Position numbers and translations under genes: made by a program
Notes under the pieces: model-generated
Databases searched by the model: none
Told to the model about the DNA's origin: nothing
The model's input: the letters and a program-made list of their open reading frames with translations, nothing else
Assembly (NCBI RefSeq): GCF_009557615.1
Contig: NZ_CP045652.1
Coordinates: 744,001-808,000, forward strand
Source of the DNA: Sphingobacteruim zhuxiongii
GTDB taxonomy: Bacteria; Bacteroidota; Bacteroidia; Sphingobacteriales; Sphingobacteriaceae
Length of the DNA: 64,000 nucleotides
Direction of reading: 5' to 3'
In this document: positions 52,306 to 61,195 of the stretch, piece after piece
How positions within the stretch are numbered: the stretch's first letter is position 1
How the letters are laid out: each line of letters begins with the position of its first letter

Positions 52306-54765
52306 TTATTCATCTCTTAAACTATCGACAGGGTTTGTTTTTGCAGCTTTGATTGCTTGATAGCTCACTGTTAATAGGGCTGCTAAAATCGCTAGGGATC
52401 CCCCAAGAATAAATGGCTTCCAGGAAATGTCGATTCGGTAGGCAAAGTCTTCTAGCCATTTGTTGCATGCCCACCATATGATGGGGCTTGCGATTAGTAT
52501 GGCAAGCAATACCATCTTTACGAAATCCCTAGAAAGCATGCTGACGATGCCTGTGATGGAAGCGCCTAATACTTTCCGAATTCCAATTTCTTTACTACGC
52601 TGAAAGGCAGTAATTGTTGCTAAGCCAAACAGGCCTAAGCAGCTAATAATAATCGCAATTCCTGTGCTGATATTGGTCAGCTTATAAAGATTTTGTTCCT
52701 TCTTGTACATTGCAAGAATTGATTCATCATAAAATGAATATTGTAATGTCTCTACAGGGAAGAACTTTGACCAAGTAGATTTTAGTCGTTCCATGACTTG
52801 AGGCCATTCTTTTTTATTTGCAGGATCAAGGCGTATGGCATACTCATCCAATCTCTCTGTATCGTGAAGGAGTGCCATTGGTTGAATATTCGAATAAAAA
52901 TCTTTTGCGTGGAAGTCTTTTATTACGCCTACAATGGGATGTGCATAACCTTTTTGACCAATGATTTCACCTATCGCATCCTGTGCCGATTTGAAACCGT
53001 AGGTTCTAGCTGCGGTTTCATTGATAAGAAATCCATTTGTGGTGTCGGAGGCTAGAAGCGGAGAACCTGCTATTAATTTTAAATCATAGAAATCGAGATA
53101 TTCATCGTCAATAATCTTTAAAAAGATATTAGGTACGATAGGTTCCAACTTTCCTTTCGGCATATAGTCCATTGCCATCGAACTATAGTCTAATGAAAGC
53201 GGTGCAGTACCCATCGTTACGGCTTCAACTCCTGGGATTTTTCTTATTTCATTGGCCAGGGTAGTTTTTTTAGAATAATTAGGATTTCGGAACAGTTTAT
53301 AAGGAAGATTGATTAAGACGACCGCGTCTTTATAGAAGCCCATATCTTTCTCCACGACAAACTTTAACTGTTGTCCGACGATTAATGCTCCCACAATAAA
53401 AATTTGAGCGATAATAAATTGAAATACAATAAGTGTTTTACGAAGATTCAGTCTATTTTGTCCCACAGCCACTGATCCTTTGTTTCTAAAAATATCTACA
53501 GCATTCACTTTACTAATCATCCACGATGGATAGAAGCCCGCTAGTAGAATCGTAATACCTAAAACAACCGATAGGAAAGTTGCAAATAACAGGGGATTAG
53601 CATACGCTTTGATGTTTTCTGTAATCAAATCCCCTAATAACGCGAATGCAAATTGAACTACGAACGTGGATAAAATAGTAGCTATTCCAACAATTAGCGT
53701 GGTTTCCAACATCATTTGGAGGATTAGTGACTTTCGTGAGCCGCCTAATGTTTTTCGGATTCCAATTTCTTTATGACGTTGTGGTAGTTGGGCTGTTGTT
53801 AAATTGATGTAATTGATACAGGCGAGTAATAATAGGAAAATGCCAACGCCAATTAAACCATAGATTACATTTAAACTCGTTTTCTCAGCGCCACGCTCAT
53901 TCATTGAAGTTGCGAAATGTGACTCTTTGATCGGCATAGTAACAATCGAGCGATTGTATTCATATGTGGGATTCGTCTCTGCTTTAAAATCTTCCCATTT
54001 ACTTTTAACAACGGCTTGAATTTTATTTAAAGCTTTCGTTGCAGAACTGGGGTCTTTAGCAACAAAGTATACCTTGTCGTTCCCATTGCTATTTGTCCAA
54101 TTTGCGAGTCTCTTGTCAGCAGCGGTTTCTTCTAATAATACAAACTCTTGCCCGTTAAATTCGGAGGGGTAGGTTAAATTAGCAACTATACCAGAAACCA
54201 CTTTTTTAATACTATCATTATACACAATCGTTTTTCCGATCATTTCTAGATAGTCTAGTTTTGGGAAATAATGCTTAGCGCGCTTTTCTGTCAATACTAA
54301 TTGATAGGGAGCATTAAGAGCGGTCGATTTATCCCCAGCCAACCAGGTGTGAGGAATCAAGTCGAAATAACTAGGGGCAGTGCTAATGACTGCTGTTTCT
54401 GTAAACTCGGGTTCTTCTTGTTTTAAATCTTGCCCAGGTATCGCCGGAATGTCAATCTTTGAAACAAACATCCTAAAGGAGGGAACGACGTTTTCGAGTC
54501 CATCCATTTCATTCTTCATATAGAAGTAGATAGGTCTGGATAATCCGCCAAATATTTCGTCCTGACCATCTCTTTTGAAATTAGAAAGGACGCGATAGAC
54601 ATTATCTTTATTTGGTAAGCCTTGTTCATAGCTGAGTTCAAAACTTACATAGCGGTAGATAACCCAACAAGAGCTAATACCAATCGTTAAACCAAGAATG
54701 TTGAGAAACGTGAAAAGTTTGTTTCTTTTCAAGTGTCGAAGACTGTTTTTAAAAGATAACCACAT
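52306..54765 (-). CDS. FtsX/MacB-type ABC permease (second of five)
   Basis: 819 residues, the longest of the five. N-terminal TM (FTFLNILGLTIGISSCWVIYRYV), first cluster with RHKEIGIRKTLGGSRKSLI, second with RSKEIGIRKVLGASITGI, end NPVDSLRDE. Separated from the third by 70 bases and from the first by 165; no good promoter seen in either gap. Confidence 0.92.
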   Translation of the reverse strand: MWLSFKNSLRHLKRNKLFTFLNILGLTIGISSCWVIYRYVSFELSYEQGLPNKDNVYRVLSNFKRDGQDEIFGGLSRPIYFYMKNEMDGLENVVPSFRMFVSKIDIPAIPGQDLKQEEPEFTETAVISTAPSYFDLIPHTWLAGDKSTALNAPYQLVLTEKRAKHYFPKLDYLEMIGKTIVYNDSIKKVVSGIVANLTYPSEFNGQEFVLLEETAADKRLANWTNSNGNDKVYFVAKDPSSATKALNKIQAVVKSKWEDFKAETNPTYEYNRSIVTMPIKESHFATSMNERGAEKTSLNVIYGLIGVGIFLLLLACINYINLTTAQLPQRHKEIGIRKTLGGSRKSLILQMMLETTLIVGIATILSTFVVQFAFALLGDLITENIKAYANPLLFATFLSVVLGITILLAGFYPSWMISKVNAVDIFRNKGSVAVGQNRLNLRKTLIVFQFIIAQIFIVGALIVGQQLKFVVEKDMGFYKDAVVLINLPYKLFRNPNYSKKTTLANEIRKIPGVEAVTMGTAPLSLDYSSMAMDYMPKGKLEPIVPNIFLKIIDDEYLDFYDLKLIAGSPLLASDTTNGFLINETAARTYGFKSAQDAIGEIIGQKGYAHPIVGVIKDFHAKDFYSNIQPMALLHDTERLDEYAIRLDPANKKEWPQVMERLKSTWSKFFPVETLQYSFYDESILAMYKKEQNLYKLTNISTGIAIIISCLGLFGLATITAFQRSKEIGIRKVLGASITGIVSMLSRDFVKMVLLAILIASPIIWWACNKWLEDFAYRIDISWKPFILGGSLAILAALLTVSYQAIKAAKTNPVDSLRDE

Positions 54766-54930
54766 GTCTATTCATATTTAGTAATTTGTCTAGCGCATCT
54801 GGGTAGCGGATAAAATATCTACAGCATGCTTTACGCTAAGGCAAGTATTTATCAATTTGTTATTCGTTCAGCCTATCGTGACACAATCATTTATAGGGCG
54901 AACAATTAGAATCGAACTCCTTTTAATTTC

Positions 54931-57279
54931 TTATTCGTCTCTAAGGCTATTTATCGGATTTGCAATAGCGGCTTTTATCGATTGATAGCTAATGGTTAAA
55001 ATTGCTATTAAGATCGAAGTGAATGCTGTGATTGCAAATATCTCCCAGCTGATGGAGATACGATAAGCGTAACTGCTTAAGTAAGTATTCATCGCCCAAT
55101 AAGCTATTGGGAATGCGATGAGACATGCAATTATTACTAGAATGATAAATTCTTTGGACAGCATGCTAGTTACAGAGAAAATTGATGCCCCCAAAACCTT
55201 ACGAATTCCAATTTCTTTAGTTTTATTCTCGGCCATAAATGCCGATAATCCAAATAAGCCTAGGCAGGAGATAAAGATGGTTAAACTAGCAAACAAGGAT
55301 GCCAATTGACCGGTTTTTTCTGATTCATCAAATTTCTTTGCGTAGTCATCATCAACAAATGCATACTCAAAGGGATAATCTGGATTGTACTTCTTTAAGA
55401 TAGCTTCTGTTTTATCCAAAGCTTCTCGGGTATGTATTTCCGGTTTAAATTTGATATGTGTTATGGCGAGCATGCCTTTCGCTCCCTCTATAATCAAAGG
55501 TGCTATTGGATCATACGGCGATTCTTGAATAAAATCTTTAATCACGCCAATGACCTGGAAAGATTGACTGCCGTCTTTTATAATTTGCCCAATCGGATCT
55601 TTAAAACCAATTTCCTTAGCTGCAGTTTCGTTAATAATAGCTCCAGCCGAGTCTGTGGGGTATTTGCTGAGGTCGAAGTCTCTTCCTTTAATGAGTTCTA
55701 ATCCCATTGTTTCAACAAGTTTATCATCTGCCGCCGAGCGATTGAAAATAACTGTATTATCCTTTAATTTTCCCGCCCATTCAAAGCCATTACTATTGCT
55801 CCGACGTTGTGTGATGGGAGACATCGTACGTGTTACACTACTTGCGATTCCCTGTTCAAGTAACTCTTGTTTGATAGACTTAAAGTTTTTTTGGAAGTCA
55901 CCCTGCTCAATTGTAAACATTAAACGTTCTTTATTAAAACCGACTTCCCGATCTTGAGCATATTGGATTTGCTTACGAATTACAATTGTGCTAACGATAA
56001 GTACAATAGCAATGACAAATTGGCTTACAACGAGCACTTTTCGCGTACTAAACTTATTTACTTTGAATACAAATTTCCCCTTAAGAACGCGTATGGGTTT
56101 GAACGAAGAAAGAAAGAAAGCAGGATAGCTCCCCGCTATAAGTCCGGTAACAACAATAAACAGTATCATTGCCATCCAAAAGAATAAACTGCTATAGGGG
56201 ATTGTTAGGGTACGGTCGACGAGCTGAGAATAGCTAGGGAGCGCAAGAAATACAATAATTAAAGCGAGTACCCCAGCAATACTAGAGAGCAGAATGGATT
56301 CTGACAGAAACTGTTTGATTAGCGAAGCTTTCCCAGCACCTACAACCTTACGAATTCCAACTTCTTTGGCTCTTTTCTCACTTTGCGCAGTACTTAAATT
56401 CATGAAATTAATACATGCTATTAATAAAATGAAAGCTGCGATAAGGATAAAAACGCGAACCGTATCAATACGACCACCAACTAATACGCCATTTTCGTAT
56501 GTTCTATATAAGTGAAAGTCTGATAAGGCATTAATGACATTGTCGGCGTTAGTTTCTGTGTGTTTTTTCAAGAAACCTGTCATATTTCTCCCAAATTGGT
56601 CTGCGTTCGTACCTTCTTTCAAAAGTACAAAGGTTTGCAGGGTATTGTTATTCCATTCAACGTTCGATGGATAGCGGGCGTCGAGGTATTTCATTGATAA
56701 AAAATAACTCGTTTTATTGTACATGCTATTCGAGGGAATGTCTGTAAGTACCGCAGAAACGGTAAATTGCTCATCCTTGTTACGCTTGATTATCTTGCCA
56801 ACAACATCAGTGCTCTTAAATAGTTTAATTGCCAATTCTTCGGTGATAACAATATTATTGAGGTTGGAGAGCGCAGTTTTTATATCCCCTGAAATAACAT
56901 CATAATTGAAGAGTTTAAAGAACTGTTCGTCTGCATAAAGTCCTTTTTCTTTGTTTAATTTGTTTTCTCCGACCGTTAATAGATCTTCTCCAGCATTCTC
57001 GACACGAACCGCATGTTCGACTTCGGGAAACTCGGTTTCTAGTGCTCGCGCCATAACGCGTGGAGTCCAGAACCATACTTGTATTTTTTCACCCCATGCA
57101 GCTTTGTTTCCAATTACATAGATGCGATCTAAAAATTGATGCTGACGATCAAAAGTGACTTCACTACGAACCCAAAGCATAATCAAGATTGCAGCGGCCA
57201 TACCGATAGCTAATCCAGTAATATTGATGACAGTGAATCCTCTATTCTTTTTTAGGTTTCGAAAGGCTATTTTAAACAT
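54931..57279 (-). CDS. FtsX/MacB-type ABC permease (first of five)
   Basis: 782 residues, double FtsX layout. TM1 (GFTVINITGLAIGMAAAILIMLWV), EKRAKEVGIRKVVGAGKASLI, ENKTKEIGIRKVLGASIFSV, end NPINSLRDE. Lies 44 bases after the ATPase 57324, so it is the proximal partner of that ATPase and the adaptor. Confidence 0.93.
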   Translation of the reverse strand: MFKIAFRNLKKNRGFTVINITGLAIGMAAAILIMLWVRSEVTFDRQHQFLDRIYVIGNKAAWGEKIQVWFWTPRVMARALETEFPEVEHAVRVENAGEDLLTVGENKLNKEKGLYADEQFFKLFNYDVISGDIKTALSNLNNIVITEELAIKLFKSTDVVGKIIKRNKDEQFTVSAVLTDIPSNSMYNKTSYFLSMKYLDARYPSNVEWNNNTLQTFVLLKEGTNADQFGRNMTGFLKKHTETNADNVINALSDFHLYRTYENGVLVGGRIDTVRVFILIAAFILLIACINFMNLSTAQSEKRAKEVGIRKVVGAGKASLIKQFLSESILLSSIAGVLALIIVFLALPSYSQLVDRTLTIPYSSLFFWMAMILFIVVTGLIAGSYPAFFLSSFKPIRVLKGKFVFKVNKFSTRKVLVVSQFVIAIVLIVSTIVIRKQIQYAQDREVGFNKERLMFTIEQGDFQKNFKSIKQELLEQGIASSVTRTMSPITQRRSNSNGFEWAGKLKDNTVIFNRSAADDKLVETMGLELIKGRDFDLSKYPTDSAGAIINETAAKEIGFKDPIGQIIKDGSQSFQVIGVIKDFIQESPYDPIAPLIIEGAKGMLAITHIKFKPEIHTREALDKTEAILKKYNPDYPFEYAFVDDDYAKKFDESEKTGQLASLFASLTIFISCLGLFGLSAFMAENKTKEIGIRKVLGASIFSVTSMLSKEFIILVIIACLIAFPIAYWAMNTYLSSYAYRISISWEIFAITAFTSILIAILTISYQSIKAAIANPINSLRDE

Positions 57280-57323
57280 GATAAATATTCTTAGGAGTAA
57301 GACAATAGATCTTAAATATTCAA

Positions 57324-58004
57324 CTAAACAACGGAGGATGTTTCTAAAATTACCTGCCCATCCAGCATCCGAATTACACGGTCAGCAAACTTAGCATCAT
57401 GTTCCGAGTGAGTTACCATAACGATAGTTGTTCCGGCTTCATTGAGTTCGGTCAGGAGTTGCATAACTTCATTACCATTGCTAGAGTCTAGGTTACCCGT
57501 GGGCTCATCGGCAAGAATAAGTTTCGGATTATTAACTACCGCACGTGCAACAGCAACACGCTGTTGTTGACCTCCTGAAAGTTGCTGTGGAAAGTGGTTT
57601 CTACGATGCATAATTTGTACTTTCTCAAGCACTTCTTCCACACGCTTCTTGCGTTCTGCAGCAGGTACATTCGTGTAAACTAAGGGAAGTTCCACGTTTT
57701 CGAAAACAGTTAATTCATCAATCAAATTGAACGATTGGAATACAAATCCAATGTTGTGCTTCCGCAAATCGGAACGCTTATTTTCCTTAAATTTTGCGAC
57801 TTCAATATTGTTAAATAGATAGCTACCCTCATCTAAATCATCTAATAGACCGACAATATTTAACAATGTTGATTTTCCGCAGCCAGAAGGGCCCATGACA
57901 GCCACAAATTCGCCCTCTTTCACATGTATGTTCACATCGTTAAGCGCTACTGTTTCCACTTCCTCGGTGCGATAGAATTTCTGTAGGTTAGTTATCTTGA
58001 TCAT
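57324..58004 (-). CDS. MacB/LolD-type ABC ATPase of the adaptor operon
   Basis: 226 residues. Walker [14 protein letters not shown]-loop [15 protein letters not shown], canonical signature [15 protein letters not shown], Walker [14 protein letters not shown]-loop [11 protein letters not shown]. In operon with the adaptor 58095 (90-base gap) and the five permeases. It is likely the ATPase used by most of them, since four permeases have no ATPase of their own. Confidence 0.95.
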   Translation of the reverse strand: MIKITNLQKFYRTEEVETVALNDVNIHVKEGEFVAVMGPSGCGKSTLLNIVGLLDDLDEGSYLFNNIEVAKFKENKRSDLRKHNIGFVFQSFNLIDELTVFENVELPLVYTNVPAAERKKRVEEVLEKVQIMHRRNHFPQQLSGGQQQRVAVARAVVNNPKLILADEPTGNLDSSNGNEVMQLLTELNEAGTTIVMVTHSEHDAKFADRVIRMLDGQVILETSSVV

Positions 58005-58094
58005 ATGGTCTTAATAATTATCGTTATTAGTTTTAAAAAAGTCTTTGCAGACTGCCACCTTGGTTAGGGAGTAAGGCAGCAGTTGCATTGACCT

Positions 58095-59348
58095 CTACTG
58101 TTTTATTTTTAATTCTTGAATCTTATCGTACGTTTCATAACTTGAAATGACGACTTTATCACCTGGCTTTAGACCGCCTAAGACTTCATAGTATTCGGGG
58201 TTTTGTCGACCTAGTTGAATGTCCGTACGATAGGCTGTGTTGCCGGCTTTATCCAATTTGAAAATCCAGTTGCCGCCAGTTAGTTGATTAAAGCCACCTT
58301 TTGCTAGCAATACGGCCTTGGTTTTATCACTCAAAGCCAAGCGAATAGGGAGGGTTTGACCGCGACGAATACTCTCCGGCCTTGCGCCTATAAATTCCAT
58401 ATCGACTAGAAAGCGACCATCTTTAACCTGTGTGTAGACTTTCTTTATACGTATTTCATAGGGTTTATCATCAATACTAAATTGTCCTTTCAAATCAGGA
58501 AAAATACGGTTGATATAATGCTCATCAATCTCTGCACGGACTTTAAAGCCAGTCAGCACATCAATTTGCCCCAAACGTTCGCCAGCTGTTTTGTTTTGCC
58601 CAATCTCTGCATCAAATGACGTTAATTGACCATCTACAGGTGCTCTTAGGATTAAATCACCAACTTTTTGGCGCATTAACTGTAAGGCGCTTTGCGTACG
58701 CTTATAGGTTTCGCGGTCTTGACTTAGTTTCTGTGCATTGGAAACTTCATCCTGTTTAACAATTTGATTGGTCAAACCAACTCGCTCTTTTTGATAATTG
58801 AATTCATTCAAAGATTTTTGATATTCCTGCGAACCTATAGCTTTTTCCGAAAGCAGTTTTTTATTTAAGTTGTATACACGTTCCGATTCTTTCAGTGCCT
58901 GTTCTACATCCGCCATTTGGTTGCGGTTATTTATTGTCGCTTGTTGTGCGCTGGTCTGTGCGATCTGAGCTTGCGTCAATAGGTTTAAAACCTGGGTCTC
59001 CTGATTAATTAAACTAAGTTCTAAATCGGTATTTGATAGTCGCATTATGGGATCTCCTTTTCTCAAATGTGCGCCATCCTCTACATATTTCTCTTCTACG
59101 CGCCCGCCAACCGAGGCATCTAAATAGATGCTGCTAATTGGAAGAACTGTTCCATTGATTGGTATAAATTCTTGAAAGGTATCTTCTTTAACTTCAAAGA
59201 TGGAAATACGTTCTGCTTCCACGTTTAGTTTGCTGTTTCCGCTAGTGTAATAATAACTAGCACCGATTAAGCCAACTAATGCAATCACGCCGCCAACCGT
59301 TAAGATCCGCTTGGTATTCCATGTCTTCTGTTTAATTGGTCTGTCCAT
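58095..59348 (-). CDS. HlyD/MacA-type periplasmic adaptor
   Basis: 417 residues. One N-terminal TM (ILTVGGVIALVGLIGASYYYTS), a biotinyl-lipoyl hairpin region (YLDASVGGRVEEKYVEDGAHLRKGDPIMRL), a long coiled coil (about 110-210, ALKESERVYNLNKKLLSEKAIGS...) and beta-barrel plus membrane-proximal domains (LRAPVDGQLTSFDAEIGQ...). It bridges the inner-membrane permease to a TolC-type channel, which is encoded divergently at 59866. First gene of its operon. Confidence 0.93.
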   Translation of the reverse strand: MDRPIKQKTWNTKRILTVGGVIALVGLIGASYYYTSGNSKLNVEAERISIFEVKEDTFQEFIPINGTVLPISSIYLDASVGGRVEEKYVEDGAHLRKGDPIMRLSNTDLELSLINQETQVLNLLTQAQIAQTSAQQATINNRNQMADVEQALKESERVYNLNKKLLSEKAIGSQEYQKSLNEFNYQKERVGLTNQIVKQDEVSNAQKLSQDRETYKRTQSALQLMRQKVGDLILRAPVDGQLTSFDAEIGQNKTAGERLGQIDVLTGFKVRAEIDEHYINRIFPDLKGQFSIDDKPYEIRIKKVYTQVKDGRFLVDMEFIGARPESIRRGQTLPIRLALSDKTKAVLLAKGGFNQLTGGNWIFKLDKAGNTAYRTDIQLGRQNPEYYEVLGGLKPGDKVVISSYETYDKIQELKIKQ

Positions 59349-59365
59349 TTATTTTTAATCTTTAT

Positions 59366-59482
59366 ACAAGATGCATAGATAAGGTTGTGCCAAAATCGTA
59401 ATACGTTGTAAATCAACGCATGTCCGCTAAGAATCCTGATTGTACTGTTCGCTAATGGACAGTTGTTGTGCGATGCTGAACA
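59366..59482 (-). promoter_or_regulatory. Putative sigma54 promoter plus NtrC-type sites of the adaptor operon
   Basis: TTTGGCAC on the minus strand (GG at 59391-59390) has TATC in place of TTGC at the -12 spot. TGTTCG-CTAA-TGGACA (59446-59461; 10 of 12) and TGTGCG-ATGC-TGAACA (59467-59482; 10 of 12) are centred 63 and 84 bp upstream of the GG. The predicted start at about 59366 would leave an 18-base leader before the adaptor ATG. Two direct CTGTTCG copies lie further on (59544-59550, 59555-59561). Confidence 0.6.
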
Positions 59483-59738
59483 GGTTTGCCACGGTATCTG
59501 TGTCATTAACTTTTAAAAATCTGCAATAACTGGTTTTTATTCGCTGTTCGAAGCCTGTTCGACTACAAAAGATGATGATGCAAAGACACCGATCATACGG
59601 AGAGAACAATTGATGCGGTTGAAATAACTTGTCTACGTGTAATTTAAATACAGTATCGGATATTTAAAATCTTCTTGTGTTCGATAAACGTTCATTCTAG
59701 CAGATTAGGATCAAAATACGTCTATCGGGAATCTAAAA

Positions 59739-59855
59739 TGTTCGCTACCGAACACTTTCCTGTTCGACTCCGAACAGTTGTTTGTTTATTTAGAGTGTAA
59801 TGAATTGTAAATCAGTGTTTAAAATATTTGGCATAAGCTATGGAATGCTTATGAA
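59739..59855 (+). promoter_or_regulatory. Putative sigma54 promoter plus two perfect NtrC-type dyads of the TolC operon
   Basis: TGTTCG-CTAC-CGAACA (59739-59754) and TGTTCG-ACTC-CGAACA (59761-59776), both perfect dyads with starts 22 bp apart (about two helical turns, same DNA face). TTTGGCAT with GG at 59830-59831 lies 84 and 62 bp downstream of their centres. The -12 position reads ATGG, short of the consensus C. A start near 59855 would leave an 11-base leader before ATG 59866. The dyads are seen directly; the sigma54 call is inference. Confidence 0.7.
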
Positions 59856-59865
59856 AATTAAATTC

Positions 59866-61179
59866 ATGAAATACATAACCATCTATTTATATATCGTAAC
59901 AATTTGTTGTTGTTTAGTTAGCAATCTTAAGGGGCAGACTCGCACACTGTCCCTTTCGGATTGCATTAAGCTGGCAATAGAGAATAACCCGACTTTATTA
60001 CGTTCGGAGTTGAATTTGAATCGAGCAGATTTAAGACATAAACAGGCTCAGTATGATCGATTGCCTCAAGTTAATGGTGGCGCATCACATGAATTAAGTC
60101 AAGGTAGAAGCATTGACCCGACGACCAATCAGTACGTTGATCGAAACAATAGTTATGGGAATCAGTATTTGAGTGCAAATGTTCCCATTTTTAACGGTTT
60201 TTCTATTTTACATAATATTCGTCGCAGCGCCAATGCAAAGGAGGCCGGGAAGTTGGAGTTTGAAGGAGAGCGAAATGAATTGAAATTAGATGTTATCGAG
60301 GCCTACTTGAAAGTTTTAACGGCGCAAGATATGTTAACCCAAGTTGAAGGTCAAATAGCAGTAACGAATGAACAATTGCATCGGCACGAAGTACTTAACA
60401 GAGAAGGTGCCGTAGCGCCAGGCGACCTGTATGATATTAAAGGGCAATATAGCAGTGATTTGAACACCTTAGAACAAACTAAGCAGTCGCTAAACGACGC
60501 TAAACTCGGACTAGCGAGTCTTTTGAATCTAGCGGTTAAGGATTTACCTGAATTGGAACAACTGGAACGATCGGCTGCTGCAACAAGCTATAATGCGGAT
60601 GATTTGTTCCAATCTTCGTTAACGGTATTGCCTCAATTTCGTGCGCTTGATTGGCGGAGAAAGGAAATGGAAGAAAGTGTGAAGGTAGCGAAGTCTGCAT
60701 ATTTCCCTTCACTCTCTTTAGGTGGCGGATTAGGTTCTAATTATAGTAAGGATGGCGGAGATGCTTTCAATCAAATCAAAAATAATCTGCGAAAGAGTGT
60801 CTCTGTCAGTCTTAGCATTCCAATTTTTAATAGGTTCGCGACGCGTACACAAGTCAGACTTGCGCAGTTGGATGTTGACGACGCTGCGCTTAATAAACAA
60901 GTTCTAGAGAACCAATTGCGTCAAGAAACCGCGAAGGCAGTATTTGATCTGCGAGCAGCACAAACCAATGTTCAGAATTTAAAAGAGCAGGCCCAATCTT
61001 ACGAGGAAGCCTTCCGCATTGCCAATGTACATTTTGAAGCAGGAAATAGTAATTCGGTTATCTATCTCATGGCAAAAAATAAATTAGACAATACGCGTAG
61101 TCAGTTAGTAATCAAACAGTACGAGTGGTTATTGCAAAAATATATTAATGATTACTATGCAGGGGCATTGGATTTATAA
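59866..61179 (+). CDS. TolC-family outer membrane channel protein
   Basis: About 437 residues from ATG 59866, where a clean signal peptide begins (KYITIYLYIVTICCCLVSNLKGQ). The longer frame from 59800 would translate through the proposed promoter. TolC/OEP pattern: LSLSDCIKLAIENNPTLLRSELNLNRADLRHKQAQYDRLP, then two helical-hairpin repeats with VAKSAYFPSLSLGGGLGSNY and SVSLSIPIFNRFATRTQVRLAQ. Outer-membrane exit duct for the adaptor and permeases next door. Confidence 0.92.
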   Translation: MKYITIYLYIVTICCCLVSNLKGQTRTLSLSDCIKLAIENNPTLLRSELNLNRADLRHKQAQYDRLPQVNGGASHELSQGRSIDPTTNQYVDRNNSYGNQYLSANVPIFNGFSILHNIRRSANAKEAGKLEFEGERNELKLDVIEAYLKVLTAQDMLTQVEGQIAVTNEQLHRHEVLNREGAVAPGDLYDIKGQYSSDLNTLEQTKQSLNDAKLGLASLLNLAVKDLPELEQLERSAAATSYNADDLFQSSLTVLPQFRALDWRRKEMEESVKVAKSAYFPSLSLGGGLGSNYSKDGGDAFNQIKNNLRKSVSVSLSIPIFNRFATRTQVRLAQLDVDDAALNKQVLENQLRQETAKAVFDLRAAQTNVQNLKEQAQSYEEAFRIANVHFEAGNSNSVIYLMAKNKLDNTRSQLVIKQYEWLLQKYINDYYAGALDL

Positions 61180-61195
61180 GTAACTTAGACCTAGC

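Noticed and set aside
54766..54930. A CGAACA half-site near 54900 before the second permease
   Set aside because: No partner half at four bases and no TTTGGCA at the right distance; taken as chance.
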